This document shows positions 35,091 through 43,889 of a stretch of DNA of 64,000 nt, piece by piece. The position numbers and the translations under genes were made by a program. Source of the DNA: Hirschia maritima DSM 19733 (GTDB lineage: Bacteria > Pseudomonadota > Alphaproteobacteria > Caulobacterales > Hyphomonadaceae); NCBI RefSeq assembly GCF_000378345.1, contig NZ_KB899549.1, positions 62,001-126,000 on the forward strand, given 5' to 3'. Positions within the stretch are counted from its first letter, which is position 1; each line of letters begins with the position of its first letter. The notes under the pieces are model-generated. The model saw nothing but the letters and a program-made list of their open reading frames with translations, made no database searches and was not told the DNA's origin.

Positions 35091-35795
35091 ATGCATATTA
35101 AAATTTTCGCGATGTCAGTCTTTATATTATCCGTTGGCTTTGCTGGAACAGCATTTGCTCAAAAAGGTGTATTTTCAGAAGAAACTAAAGAACAATTGAA
35201 AGCACGGTCAGTACTAAATACGGAGTTTAATCCCGACCAAGAAGCCAACCTCGCTGTAATGGGCGCACCAGAACATTTGCGAGATGATGCTACTATATAT
35301 GTATATACAAAATCAGAAGGTTATAAACTTCACAGGCAAGGCAAAAACGAATTTATATGCTTGGTCAATCGAGATGCATTTTTTTACGGCACTTATACTT
35401 TCAAACCAACATGTTGGGATCGTGAAGGCCATTCATCTTATGTGCCTGTCATGTTATCAGTTGGTAAATGGCTGGCTGAGGGACTTACCACTCCTGTCAT
35501 CAAGCAAAAAATTGAAAGCAGTTTTAGAAACGGTATTTTCCATTCATCTGAAAAAACTGGTATCGCCTATATGATTGCAGGCGATGTATTACTGGATTTA
35601 GAAACAGGTAAAGTGACTGAGCGGGTTTTTCCTGGACATCACATGCTTTATGCACCGGGTGTTACCTCTGTGCAAATGGGAACCAAAGGTGATGTTCGAC
35701 AGAAAGATGAAACATTGCCATTTGTGTTTGCTGAAGGTGCAGGCGGGAGTAAATTAGCTTACATCATTAACAGTATTGGATGTGTAAAATACTAG
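35091..35795 (+). CDS. secreted protein of unknown function
   Basis: The 234-residue protein starts with a signal peptide (MHIKIFAMSVFILSVGFAGT, cleavage at AFAQ). The mature part contains EFICLVNRDAF and TFKPTCWD, whose cysteines may pair, and a C-terminal half with VFPGHHMLYAPGVTSVQMG and AYIINSIGCVKY. I recall similar motifs in uncharacterised secreted proteins of other phyla, but no function. It is divergent from the acidic membrane protein and convergent on the clpP-type gene. No catalytic motif is evident; the His pair in PGHHM is conserved-looking. Confidence 0.72.
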   Translation: MHIKIFAMSVFILSVGFAGTAFAQKGVFSEETKEQLKARSVLNTEFNPDQEANLAVMGAPEHLRDDATIYVYTKSEGYKLHRQGKNEFICLVNRDAFFYGTYTFKPTCWDREGHSSYVPVMLSVGKWLAEGLTTPVIKQKIESSFRNGIFHSSEKTGIAYMIAGDVLLDLETGKVTERVFPGHHMLYAPGVTSVQMGTKGDVRQKDETLPFVFAEGAGGSKLAYIINSIGCVKY

Positions 35796-35857
35796 CTTCT
35801 TGAGTTTTTAAATCATCTAATGGAAACGGCTCCTTCGGGTCCGATCCAGCCACCAAC

Positions 35858-35891
35858 AAAAAAACCACGCAATCACAAAGGACTGCATGGT
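35858..35891 (-). terminator. rho-independent terminator of the clpP-type gene
   Basis: On the minus strand CCATGCAGTC, a CTTTGT loop and GATTGCGTGG pair over ten positions, counting two G-U pairs, and run into seven Ts. It lies about 30 bases after the clpP-type stop. Confidence 0.8.
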
Positions 35892-35919
35892 CTATTTCTT
35901 TCAGAACAGGTCTTTGAGA

Positions 35920-36516
35920 CTAGTCCAGAATTTCTTTTTGAGATGTGACGATTTTGCCGACAAGACCATATTTCACAGCTTCTTCAGCACTCATCCAGAA
36001 GTCACGATCCGTGTCTTCTTGAATTTTCTTAAGCGCTTTACCTGTAGCTGCTGCAAAGATCTTGTTTAGACGTTCGCGCATTTTGATAATTTCGTTAGCT
36101 TGGATCTGCACGTCTGATGCTTGTCCACCTACGCCACCGCGTGGTTCGTGAAGAAGGAAGCGAGTATTCGGTGAAGCAAAACGGTTTTCTTTTTGTGCAG
36201 CAGAGTAAATCAATGCACCTGCAGACGCGACCCACCCTGTCCCAAGCACTTTGACTGGCGCAGGAACAAATTTGATCATATCATGAATCATATCACCTGA
36301 TTCAACATGCCCACCTGGTGAAGACAGAACCAATAGGATCGGATCTGTACTTTCAGATGAAAGAGCTAAAAGGCGCTCACAGACACGACGTGCCTGATTG
36401 TCATCAATGCCGCCAGTTAGCAAAATCGTACGGGCTTTAAAAAGCGCTTCCTCTAGAAACGCATTTGGTTCGCCTAGTGGCTTTTCGTTTGTTTCGTCGT
36501 CCAGTCTCATAGTCAT
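35920..36516 (-). CDS. ClpP-family serine protease, non-canonical paralogue
   Basis: The 198-residue protein has the ClpP fold. ILLVLSSPGGHVESGDMIHDMI matches the core strand and GGxV motif, GWVASAGALIYSAA holds the nucleophilic Ser, and RFLLHEPRGGVGGQASD the catalytic His. Canonical ClpP reads ASMGA and HQP at these places, so this belongs to the second ClpP type found beside true clpP in alphaproteobacteria. I chose the ATG at 36516 (MTMRLDDE); an upstream frame to 36564 adds 16 residues without family resemblance. No clpX lies nearby. It probably assembles with ClpA/ClpX or replaces ClpP in certain conditions; this is inference. Confidence 0.86.
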   Translation of the reverse strand: MTMRLDDETNEKPLGEPNAFLEEALFKARTILLTGGIDDNQARRVCERLLALSSESTDPILLVLSSPGGHVESGDMIHDMIKFVPAPVKVLGTGWVASAGALIYSAAQKENRFASPNTRFLLHEPRGGVGGQASDVQIQANEIIKMRERLNKIFAAATGKALKKIQEDTDRDFWMSAEEAVKYGLVGKIVTSQKEILD

Positions 36517-36659
36517 GGTTCGTTTTATGCTCCCAGAGCGTTCGGGAAAAAAATTATTACACATTAAGTGTGGTGCATTGGCCTCTGGGTCAATGGGCCA
36601 ATTGCAATCAGATATGTTTATTGCCCATGAATCCTTTCTGAATCCTTGGCAAAACCCAA

Positions 36660-37187
36660 TTAATGTCCATCAAATGCCATTAGAGACACAGTTGGCACCC
36701 CTAAATCCTCTATTTTTTTGGCTCCACCCAATTCTGGTAGGTCGACAAGGAAAACAGCTGCTTCAACTTTAGCCCCCCCCTTTTCTAGCAATTTTATTCC
36801 AGCTTCGGCTGTTCCGCCTGTTGCGATTAAATCGTCCACCAGTAAAACTCGCTCTCCTTTAGACACTGCATCCTCATGCATTTCTAATTCATCTGTTCCG
36901 TATTCAAGCTCATATGATTGAGAAATTGCGTTGTAAGGCAGTTTTCCTTTTTTACGCAGAGGTACAAATCCACATGATAATTGATGTGCACACGCGCCAC
37001 CAAGAATAAACCCACGCGCCTCTATGCCAGCTACTTTATCTATCTTCAGCCCTGCAAAGGACTGTACCAACTCATCCACGGCACGGCGAAAGGCTTGAGG
37101 GTGCCCCATTAAGGTCGTGACATCGCGAAACATAATTCCCGGTTTTGGATAATCTGGAATGGTGCGGATAAATTGCGTTAAATCCAT
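36660..37187 (-). CDS. apt: adenine phosphoribosyltransferase
   Basis: Apt salvages adenine to AMP using PRPP. The 175-residue protein shows the start [44 protein letters not shown], and the PRPP loop [17 protein letters not shown]. Length is normal. It is the most downstream gene of a minus-strand group with a RimJ-like acetyltransferase, a GST and MtnP. MtnP releases adenine from methylthioadenosine, so Apt would use that adenine. Confidence 0.96.
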   Translation of the reverse strand: MDLTQFIRTIPDYPKPGIMFRDVTTLMGHPQAFRRAVDELVQSFAGLKIDKVAGIEARGFILGGACAHQLSCGFVPLRKKGKLPYNAISQSYELEYGTDELEMHEDAVSKGERVLLVDDLIATGGTAEAGIKLLEKGGAKVEAAVFLVDLPELGGAKKIEDLGVPTVSLMAFDGH

Positions 37188-37206
37188 GCAAGCCCCCTTT
37201 TACGGA

Positions 37207-37767
37207 CTAAGTGTCTTTGTGCGCTGGATTGATCAATGCATTTAAAACATGATCTTTCCAAACCCCTTCTAGCTTCAAATAAGATTTAGCCAATCCTTCT
37301 TTTTCGAACCCCAACCGAGTGAGCACTGCCTCTGATTTTGAATTTTCTGGTATGTGATTGGCAACAACTCTATGAAGATCTAGCGCTTCAAATGCGTGTC
37401 TCAATACGTGCTTCAAACACGCTGTCATCACCCCTTGTCCTTCTAATGTCTCATCTAAAACATAACCAAGTGATGCAGCCTGAACGACACCACGCGTTAT
37501 CTGATCCAATCCTATTTGTGCATAAACACCCTTTTTATCCACCAGCATCCAGCGTAGAGCAGTCTCTTGTCGTCGTTCTTTCTTGGAACGGGATTTTGCT
37601 CTAACCCAGTGTTCAGCAGTATAGAAAAATTCAGTTCTAAGAGGAGCATATGGCGCAAATCTTTCGCGATTGCGTGTGTGAAACAAAGCGATTTTATCTG
37701 CATCAACTTCCTCTAATGGGACGAGCAAATATTCACCAACTTCAAATCGCACACGATCCAGCGCCAT
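37207..37767 (-). CDS. RimJ/RimL-type GNAT N-acetyltransferase
   Basis: The 186-residue protein follows the RimJ pattern: RFAPYAPLRTEFFYTAEHW at the N-terminus, a central acetyl-CoA binding region (VQAASLGYVLDETLEGQGVMTACLK) and the C-terminal LDLHRVVANHIPENSKSEAVL with LGFEKEGLAKSYLKLEGVW. RimJ and RimL acetylate ribosomal protein N-termini, but many relatives act on other substrates. Its start lies 36 bases before the end of the GST gene and it ends 20 bases before apt, so it belongs to the same transcript. Confidence 0.88.
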   Translation of the reverse strand: MALDRVRFEVGEYLLVPLEEVDADKIALFHTRNRERFAPYAPLRTEFFYTAEHWVRAKSRSKKERRQETALRWMLVDKKGVYAQIGLDQITRGVVQAASLGYVLDETLEGQGVMTACLKHVLRHAFEALDLHRVVANHIPENSKSEAVLTRLGFEKEGLAKSYLKLEGVWKDHVLNALINPAHKDT

Positions 37768-37803
37768 TATCTCTCTCTGTCTGGGACCTACAAATTCATT
37801 TGT

Positions 37804-38457
37804 TTAGGTCAAATAAGAATCAGTATCTTTCAATACCCATTCTTCAGTTTGAGCAGCAGCCGCCCATTCTCTAAATACAGGCTCAGCTTCCATCGCTTCA
37901 ATATATTTTTGAGCCCTGTCAGAACGAGGCGCGCCATAAGTTTGAAAGCGTGTGACCACTGGTGCATAAAATGCATCTGCAATTGACCAATCTCCAAACA
38001 AGAATGGTTTTTCATCAGTCGCATATTTTTCAAGCCAACCGCTCCAGAATGCATCAATTTTTACTGCGTCAGCCAACGCTGCTTCATGATGAGGTGCTGT
38101 AGCCTTCGAGCGGATATTCATCGGCCAATGCTCGCGAATGCTACCGAATCCAGCATGCATTAAGCTTGCGGCCGCGCGCGCCTCTGCACGCACTAAACTA
38201 TCTATAGGCCATAGGCTTTTAGCTTGTTCCGCTGCCCACTCAGCGATAGCCAAGCTCTCCGTGATAATTGCGCCATCCACCTCGAGAATTGGTACAGTTC
38301 CAGCACTGGACACAGACAATATTTTTTCTTTGAACCCTGGAACATCAAGAGGGATAATCTCTTCTTCAAACTCGATCCCTGCTTTTTTCAAGCACAACCA
38401 CGGGCGCATAGACCAAGAAGAATAATTTTTGTTTCCGATATAAAGTTTTACACTCAT
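37804..38457 (-). CDS. glutathione S-transferase family protein
   Basis: The 217-residue protein has a thioredoxin-like N-terminal domain with NYSSWSMRPWLCLKKAGI, the glutathione-binding AGTVPILEVDGAIITESLAIAEW (cis-Pro and Glu-Ser), and an all-helical C-terminal domain with the FLFGDWSIADAFYAPV motif. The Ser in YSSWSMR is the likely catalytic residue. The start overlaps the end of mtnP by four bases (ATGA), so the genes are translationally coupled. The substrate is unknown. Confidence 0.92.
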   Translation of the reverse strand: MSVKLYIGNKNYSSWSMRPWLCLKKAGIEFEEEIIPLDVPGFKEKILSVSSAGTVPILEVDGAIITESLAIAEWAAEQAKSLWPIDSLVRAEARAAASLMHAGFGSIREHWPMNIRSKATAPHHEAALADAVKIDAFWSGWLEKYATDEKPFLFGDWSIADAFYAPVVTRFQTYGAPRSDRAQKYIEAMEAEPVFREWAAAAQTEEWVLKDTDSYLT

Positions 38458-39329
38458 TTTAAAACTCTTCCTGCAACAGCATCTAGTTTATTCAATAATT
38501 TGGAATCACGCGCTTCTGGTGGGGTAATTAGAGCAAAATCAAGCCCTGTTTCAATACCTTGATCAGTAGGTCTACGATCCATTTTCGTCATAGCTTCAAC
38601 GATGTTCTTTACAGTGGCACGCGCTAAATCTGCATTGCCTTTAAGCACCTCCAGCACATTCGTTACCGACACATTATCTTCTTCTTCATGCCAGCAATCA
38701 TAATCTGTCACCATACCAATTGTTGCATAAGACATCTCAGCTTCACGTGCGAGTTTAGCTTCCGGCATATTTGTCATGCCGATCACATCGCAGCCCCATT
38801 GGCGATAAAGTTTAGACTCTGCCAATGTAGAAAATTGCGGGCCTTCCATCACAAGATAGGTCCCGCCGCGATGCACGGTGACATCTAGCAAGTCGGCTGC
38901 GTCTGCCGCCATATGCGCCAAACGTTCACATACAGGATGCGCCATGGATACGTGCGCAACAACCCCTTGCCCGAAAAAACTTTTCTCCCGTGCGAAAGTT
39001 CGATCAATAAATTGATCTACCATCACAAAATCACCCGGTTTGTAATCTTCCCGCAATGAACCCACCGCTGAAAGCGAAAGTATATCTGTCACGCCGCAAC
39101 GCTTTAAAACATCTATATTTGCACGAAAATTTAGATGCGTGGGAGAGATATTATGACCGCGTCCATGCCGCGGCAGAAATACAATATCAATGCCGTTCAA
39201 AGTTCCTCGATAAACTTCATCAGAAGCTGGGCCCCATGGAGACTCTATACGCTCCCATCGGCCATTTTCAACGCCATCAATCTCATAAAGACCAGAGCCG
39301 CCAATCACGCCGAGAATCCACTTTTTCAT
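38454..39329 (-). CDS. mtnP: S-methyl-5'-thioadenosine phosphorylase
   Basis: MtnP splits methylthioadenosine, a by-product of polyamine synthesis, into adenine and methylthioribose 1-phosphate. The 291-residue protein shows LGVIGGSGLYEIDGV, the phosphate-binding PRHGRGHNISPTHLNFRAN, DILSLSAVGSLREDYKPGDFV, YLVMEGPQFSTLAESKLYR and IGMTNMPEAKLAREAEM. Length and motifs are normal. It overlaps both its neighbours by four bases, the unknown protein upstream and the GST downstream. Together with apt it completes adenine recovery. Confidence 0.96.
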   Translation of the reverse strand: MKKWILGVIGGSGLYEIDGVENGRWERIESPWGPASDEVYRGTLNGIDIVFLPRHGRGHNISPTHLNFRANIDVLKRCGVTDILSLSAVGSLREDYKPGDFVMVDQFIDRTFAREKSFFGQGVVAHVSMAHPVCERLAHMAADAADLLDVTVHRGGTYLVMEGPQFSTLAESKLYRQWGCDVIGMTNMPEAKLAREAEMSYATIGMVTDYDCWHEEEDNVSVTNVLEVLKGNADLARATVKNIVEAMTKMDRRPTDQGIETGLDFALITPPEARDSKLLNKLDAVAGRVLK

Positions 39330-39820
39330 ATCATTTCGCTCCGGTTATTAGAAAATTTTGATAAACTTCTTTCAACATCTTCACCAATAAAGTCCAATGA
39401 TTTTAGGTCTGGTTCAACCCATTGTTTTCTGGCTAAAACAGAAAACAACAACTCCTCAGAATAAAACCCTAACGTGTATTTTTTATCCCCGATAGTAGAA
39501 ATCATAACTGCTTCTAAAACTTTACTGATGGAGTACTTACCTGAAAAATGGGCACATACATCCTCAACCAAATTCGAATAGAATAACGTTATTGTGTGAT
39601 GATAGCCCTCAGTTTCAGAATTAGGTGTATGGACGCTTTCATTGTGCGCACAGATAACCGCTTTCATATCTGATTTCAGATCAAAATCAGCATATTCCGT
39701 ATGTAGACATATAGCAGCTGCAAGATGGGCTTCGTGCGTCCATTCAGCTTTGGGAAGCTGCTGTTGTAGCAATCGCTCCGTTAAATCACGAATAGCTGCA
39801 TCAGTATTTAGAATTGCCAT
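39326..39820 (-). CDS. conserved protein of unknown function with a WTHEAH motif
   Basis: The 164-residue cytoplasmic protein starts at the ATG 39820, which has a perfect AAGGAGG site 7 bases upstream; an in-frame codon at 39853 is less likely. It is all-helical and carries WTHEAHLAAAICLH, HNESVHTPN and GYHHTITLFY, four or more His positions that could bind a metal or act in catalysis. I recall uncharacterised alphaproteobacterial proteins with a WTHxAH motif. It heads the transcript with mtnP, coupled by a four-base overlap, which hints at a task in MTA or purine salvage. The function is unknown. Confidence 0.75.
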   Translation of the reverse strand: MAILNTDAAIRDLTERLLQQQLPKAEWTHEAHLAAAICLHTEYADFDLKSDMKAVICAHNESVHTPNSETEGYHHTITLFYSNLVEDVCAHFSGKYSISKVLEAVMISTIGDKKYTLGFYSEELLFSVLARKQWVEPDLKSLDFIGEDVERSLSKFSNNRSEMI

Positions 39821-39855
39821 TTTACAACCTCCTTTGTTCCGAATGGGCAACAAGC

Positions 39856-39888
39856 AAAAGGGCCGCAGTGAATTAACACTACGGCCCT
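39856..39888 (-). terminator. rho-independent terminator of the petABC operon
   Basis: On the minus strand AGGGCCGTAGTG, a TTAATT loop and CACTGCGGCCCT pair over 12 positions with one G-U pair, followed by TTTT. It lies 28 bases after the petC stop. Confidence 0.85.
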
Positions 39889-39915
39889 CTCAAATTCGTC
39901 AAATCTGTGCGGGAG

Positions 39916-40824
39916 TTAGTGTTCTACATTCCGCCAGAGTTGCTTGTAAGATAGATAAACAAGGACTGTCAGGATCAAGAGATAGATCATCACAGCAAAT
40001 CCAAGCTTCTTACGTGTTTCAGCTTTAGGCTCACCTGCCCATGTTAGGAAAGCAGATACATCTTTAGCCATCTGATCTACAGTCGCCGGTGTACCGTCGT
40101 CATATTCGATCATGTCATCGCCAAGAGGTGGAGCCATCGCCAACATACCACCTGAAGGAAGCATGTCTTTATCGTGCTCTGAACCGTCATAGTGGCGGTG
40201 ACGCGGGTCACCTGCCCAGTTCGGAGTTACATCACCTGCAAAGTAAGGGTTGTAATACTGACCATCAGGAACAGTCAGCTTTGCATACTTTGTCGCCATG
40301 TCTTTTTCAGACGGGTAACCAGTCAACAATGAATAGATGTATGATGCACCACCGTGACGCGCTTTCGTGATAACAGACAAATCAGGCGGTAGAGCCCCAT
40401 TGTTTGCGTAACGACCTTGAGCCGAATTTGCATATGGGTTCGGGAATGGATCTGATGAGTTACGTGTACGTACGTCATCTGAACCATCTTCCTGATTGAT
40501 GATATCAACTTCAGCAGAGTCAGCAGCTAGCTGCTTAATAATCGGATTATCATTTGGGTTCGGGTAGTTGTGGTCGTGAAACGGCCCACCCTTTTGTCCC
40601 AAATTGCGAAAACGCATCAGATCCATGCCGTGACAAGCTGCACAGACTTGTCTGTACACTTTGTATCCACGTTGAAGCTGAGCCTGATCGAAATATCCGA
40701 AAGTACCTTCGAATGTCCAACCTTCTTCCGGCGCGTGAGCATGCTTTGCACCACCGGCCGCGTGAGCAGATGTCACAAGGCCCAGTGATGTTGCTGCAAT
40801 AGCGAGGAGTTTGAAAATACGCAT
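39916..40824 (-). CDS. petC: cytochrome c1 of the bc1 complex
   Basis: PetC passes electrons from the Rieske protein to cytochrome c. The 302-residue protein has a Sec signal peptide (cleavage near SAHA), the haem-binding CAACH motif near residue 62, the RFRNLGQKGG and NPYANSAQGRYANNGALPPDLS family segments, the axial Met in GGMLAMAPPL, and a C-terminal membrane anchor (GFAVMIYLLILTVLVYLSY). It is the last gene of the operon, 14 bases after petB, and ends at a terminator. Confidence 0.97.
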   Translation of the reverse strand: MRIFKLLAIAATSLGLVTSAHAAGGAKHAHAPEEGWTFEGTFGYFDQAQLQRGYKVYRQVCAACHGMDLMRFRNLGQKGGPFHDHNYPNPNDNPIIKQLAADSAEVDIINQEDGSDDVRTRNSSDPFPNPYANSAQGRYANNGALPPDLSVITKARHGGASYIYSLLTGYPSEKDMATKYAKLTVPDGQYYNPYFAGDVTPNWAGDPRHRHYDGSEHDKDMLPSGGMLAMAPPLGDDMIEYDDGTPATVDQMAKDVSAFLTWAGEPKAETRKKLGFAVMIYLLILTVLVYLSYKQLWRNVEH

Positions 40825-40838
40825 AATGTCAAATCTCC

Positions 40839-42314
40839 TTAAGCGTCGTCACGAGCTGGCGAGCCATTGGCTGCACCTGGGATTGGTGTACCACCAGCCG
40901 GTTTAGCGTGACCAAGAACACTGTCTGCAATTGATGCAGGACGTGGTTTTGGTTTTTCAATCACACCAAGAACAGGCAGGATAACTACGAAATAGGCGAA
41001 ATAGTAAAGCGACATTAGCTGAGCAAACCATAGCCATTTGAAACCTGATTTAGAGATTTCAAGGCCTGGGTTAGCTGCTTCTGGCAACTCTTCCATGAAG
41101 TGTTTTGCATCATGATATTCTGCAAACCCTTCAGATTTAGCTGAGTTACCCGCTTCGTCAGTGTAAGCTACAACAAGCTGGTCTTCACGGAATTTGAAGA
41201 GAAGATCATCTGGGTTGTTAGCACCAGCAAAACCAAGACCAATTCCACAAACAACAAACAATAAGAAGAATTGTTTAGCCAATGGACGGTAACGCATAGA
41301 ACGCACTTTTGATGTGTCCAACCAAGGAAGCACGAACAAGATCGCAATCGCACCAAACATCGCTATAACACCACCTAGTTTCGCATCGATAGGACCAATG
41401 TCGAACGTGATCGCACGCAGGATGGCGTAGAATGGAAGTAGATACCATTCAGGCACAATGTGCGCAGGCGTTTGAAGCGGGTTAGCTTCAATATAGTTAT
41501 CAGTGTGACCTAGAGAATTCGGTGCGTAGAACACAAAATAAGCAAAGATCATCAAGAAAACGAGGATCGCAAAACCATCTTTCACTGTGTAGTAAGGGTG
41601 GAAAGGAACAGTGTCCTTCTTCACATCCTTAACAGACACACCTGTTGGGTTGTTGTTTCCAGGAACGTGTAGCGCCCATACGTGCAGTACAACGATACCA
41701 AAGATCACAAACGGCAATAGATAGTGAAGTGAGAAGAAACGGTTCAGAGTGGGATCACCAATAGCTGGTCCACCTTGAAGGAATGTCTTCACAGTATCAC
41801 CAACAAGCGGAATTGCACCGATCAAAGATGTGATAACGCTGGCACCGTGATAGGACATTTGTCCCCATGGAAGCACATAACCTAAGAATGCTGTTCCCAT
41901 CATAACTAGATAAATTACCACACCAAGGATCCAGAGGACCTCACGTGGAGCTTTATATGATCCGTAGTACAAACCACGGAACATGTGGATATAAACGGCA
42001 AGGAAGAACATTGAAGCACCGTTTGCGTGAATATAACGGATCAACCACCCGTAATCCACATCGCGCATGATACGCTCAACTGATGCGAAAGCTTTTGTTG
42101 TATCAGGCACATAGTGCATGGCCAGAACGATACCTGTAACAATCTGAATAATCAGACAGACGGCAAGAATACCACCGAATGTCCACCAGTAGTTAAGGTT
42201 TTTAGGCGTTGGAAAATCAATCGCCGTGTCGTTTGCAAACCTAATAATCGGCAGGCGCGTGTCGAGCCATTTTTCAAAACCGGTTTTAGGTTCGTATGTA
42301 GACGGTCCACTCAT
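40839..42314 (-). CDS. petB: cytochrome b of the bc1 complex
   Basis: The 491-residue protein has eight membrane segments and binds two b-type haems. Haem-ligand His residues are seen in [21 protein letters not shown] and [25 protein letters not shown]. The quinol-oxidation motif PEWY occurs in [14 protein letters not shown]. Compared with Rhodobacter (about 440 residues) it has roughly 50 extra residues between the last two membrane segments ([16 protein letters not shown] region) and a Pro/Ala-rich tail. It sits 12 bases after petA and 14 before petC. Confidence 0.97.
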   Translation of the reverse strand: MSGPSTYEPKTGFEKWLDTRLPIIRFANDTAIDFPTPKNLNYWWTFGGILAVCLIIQIVTGIVLAMHYVPDTTKAFASVERIMRDVDYGWLIRYIHANGASMFFLAVYIHMFRGLYYGSYKAPREVLWILGVVIYLVMMGTAFLGYVLPWGQMSYHGASVITSLIGAIPLVGDTVKTFLQGGPAIGDPTLNRFFSLHYLLPFVIFGIVVLHVWALHVPGNNNPTGVSVKDVKKDTVPFHPYYTVKDGFAILVFLMIFAYFVFYAPNSLGHTDNYIEANPLQTPAHIVPEWYLLPFYAILRAITFDIGPIDAKLGGVIAMFGAIAILFVLPWLDTSKVRSMRYRPLAKQFFLLFVVCGIGLGFAGANNPDDLLFKFREDQLVVAYTDEAGNSAKSEGFAEYHDAKHFMEELPEAANPGLEISKSGFKWLWFAQLMSLYYFAYFVVILPVLGVIEKPKPRPASIADSVLGHAKPAGGTPIPGAANGSPARDDA

Positions 42315-42326
42315 AAACTGGCCCCC

Positions 42327-42896
42327 TTACAACGAAATTTTGATGAGAGTGTCAGACAAGTAAGCGTAAGTTGGTACCGGCAAGTTAGTCGGAGCCGGCC
42401 CCTTACGAATACGTCCTGACGTGTCATAGTGCGATCCGTGACATGGGCAGTACCAACCACCGAAATCACCTGTTGCCCCTTGAGCAGGACCAACTGGAAC
42501 ACAACCTAAGTGCGTACATGCCCCTGATGTTACAAGGATTGCTTTGTTCAACTCACCATTCTGCATTGGAACAAGACGCTCAGCGTCCGTCTCAGGATCA
42601 GGCAATTTAGCAATGTCTACAGCTTCAGCAGCAGTAATCTCTGATTCCGTACGACGACGTACGAAGAAAGGTTTACCACCGATCAACACACGGATTTCAC
42701 CGCCAACTGGAATTTTTGATGTATCTACTTCCGCACTGGATGCAGCTCTTGTATCAGCAGCTGGACCGAGTTGCTTGATAAATGGCCAAGCAACAGCGGC
42801 AGTACCACCGGCGAATGCCGCACCTGCGGCGATGTGAATAAAGTCACGGCGAGTTTCGCCGTCTTCTTCGATATTTGATGTGTGTGCGTCAGACAA
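42327..42896 (-). CDS. petA: Rieske iron-sulfur subunit of the bc1 complex
   Basis: The 189-residue protein has a twin-arginine type anchor (TRRDFIHIAAGAAFAGGTAA) and the Rieske cluster motifs CTHLGC and CPCHGSHYD, with the two Cys and two His ligands and the disulfide cysteines. KGPAPTNLPVP follows, and the shape is normal for alphaproteobacteria. It is the first gene of petABC and carries the 2Fe-2S centre that moves between quinol and cytochrome c1. Confidence 0.97.
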   Translation of the reverse strand: MSDAHTSNIEEDGETRRDFIHIAAGAAFAGGTAAVAWPFIKQLGPAADTRAASSAEVDTSKIPVGGEIRVLIGGKPFFVRRRTESEITAAEAVDIAKLPDPETDAERLVPMQNGELNKAILVTSGACTHLGCVPVGPAQGATGDFGGWYCPCHGSHYDTSGRIRKGPAPTNLPVPTYAYLSDTLIKISL

Positions 42897-43016
42897 CGTA
42901 CAGACCCCTAGCGCAATTGGAGTTATTGCAGGAACTTCTATAGATCGCTACGAAAAAGCGCACGGTGACGCGATGTCGCAACAGCCCCAGAAAACTTATT
43001 AGGAGAAGCAACTACA

Positions 43017-43472
43017 TTGCAGATCGCATTCTATCAACCTGACATTCCACAAAATCTTGGATCTAATTTCCGAATAGCGGCATGTTTTTCATCAAAATTG
43101 GATATTATTGGTCCTTGCGGCTTTCCTTTAACTGCCAAGGCTTTACGCCGTTCTGCAATGGATTACGGACCATTGGTGGACCATGAACTTCATGACAGTT
43201 GGTCAAGTTTTAAAAAATCACCTGATCGTAAAAAAGGACGGTTGGTTTTGTTCACTACCAAGGGGGCAACCCCTCTTTTGGAGACAAAATTCGAATCAGG
43301 TGACACACTTTTATTTGGTCGGGAGAGCGCTGGAGTTCCGGATGATGTCCATGATTCGGCAGATATTCGATGCGTTATTCCACTCAATCCAGATGCTAGG
43401 TCACTGAATGTTTCCGTCAGTGCCGCAATCGCTTTGCATGAAGCGCTAAGGCAAACCAATCAACTGCCTTAA
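43017..43472 (+). CDS. trmL: tRNA (cytidine/uridine(34)-2'-O)-methyltransferase TrmL
   Basis: TrmL methylates the wobble ribose of certain Leu tRNAs with SAM. The 151-residue SPOUT protein starts MQIAFYQPDIPQNLGSNFR and has the knot motifs LLFGRESAGVPDDV and IPLNPDARSLNVSVSAAIAL. The start is a TTG at 43017 with AGGAG about 9 bases upstream; no ATG is available and the frame cannot begin later. It is divergent from petABC. Confidence 0.94.
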   Translation: MQIAFYQPDIPQNLGSNFRIAACFSSKLDIIGPCGFPLTAKALRRSAMDYGPLVDHELHDSWSSFKKSPDRKKGRLVLFTTKGATPLLETKFESGDTLLFGRESAGVPDDVHDSADIRCVIPLNPDARSLNVSVSAAIALHEALRQTNQLP

Positions 43473-43480
43473 ATTATACA

Positions 43481-43512
43481 GCCAGCTTGGACCTTTTTAG
43501 GACCAAGCTGGC
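43481..43512. terminator. long hairpin between trmL and the lipoprotein genes
   Basis: GCCAGCTTGGACC and GGACCAAGCTGGC pair over 13 positions with one mismatch around a TTTTTA loop. It lies 8 bases after the trmL stop and before the convergent lipoprotein gene. No T run follows, so it may act as a weak or bidirectional terminator. Confidence 0.5.
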
Positions 43513-43538
43513 ATATCTAACTAAATTCTATCTCTTTT

Positions 43539-43826
43539 TTATTTCGCGCACTTGGCTGCGGCACCCATCATTGCAAGACCTACGCTAATTTTTTTCTCAG
43601 CGGGAATGCCATCGATACCATCTTCTAAATCGCCGCTTTTAGCCGCCTTGGCCAGCAACGCAAAAGTCTTCTCGTCTGTGTTTTCTTCCAATTCATCAGC
43701 TAGACAAGCGCACATTTTCTTGTCTTCGCCCTCATCAACGCAGGCTTTAACAAGCGTAGATTTGTGATTTCCACCACATGCAGACAAAGCTAGGGCACAA
43801 ACTGCCAGCGCAATAGTTTTCTTCAT
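43539..43826 (-). CDS. small lipoprotein with one C-x9-C-x-C domain
   Basis: The 95-residue protein starts at the ATG 43826 (MKKTIALAVCALALSACGGN) with a lipobox LSAC, so it is an anchored lipoprotein. The mature part is a single domain beginning ACVDEGEDKKMCACLADELE and ending GAAAKCAK, with four cysteines spaced C-x9-C-x-C-x51-C. The same spacing occurs twice in the adjacent upstream lipoprotein, so the two are paralogues. The cysteines could form two disulfides in the periplasm. I do not recognise the family. It lies 63 bases after its neighbour on the same strand. Confidence 0.78.
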   Translation of the reverse strand: MKKTIALAVCALALSACGGNHKSTLVKACVDEGEDKKMCACLADELEENTDEKTFALLAKAAKSGDLEDGIDGIPAEKKISVGLAMMGAAAKCAK

Positions 43827-43889
43827 AAAAATTCTCTCTTCTAAGTTGGAGAAGACCAAATCAGAAAAGCTTCCCAAAAGCAATTTGGT

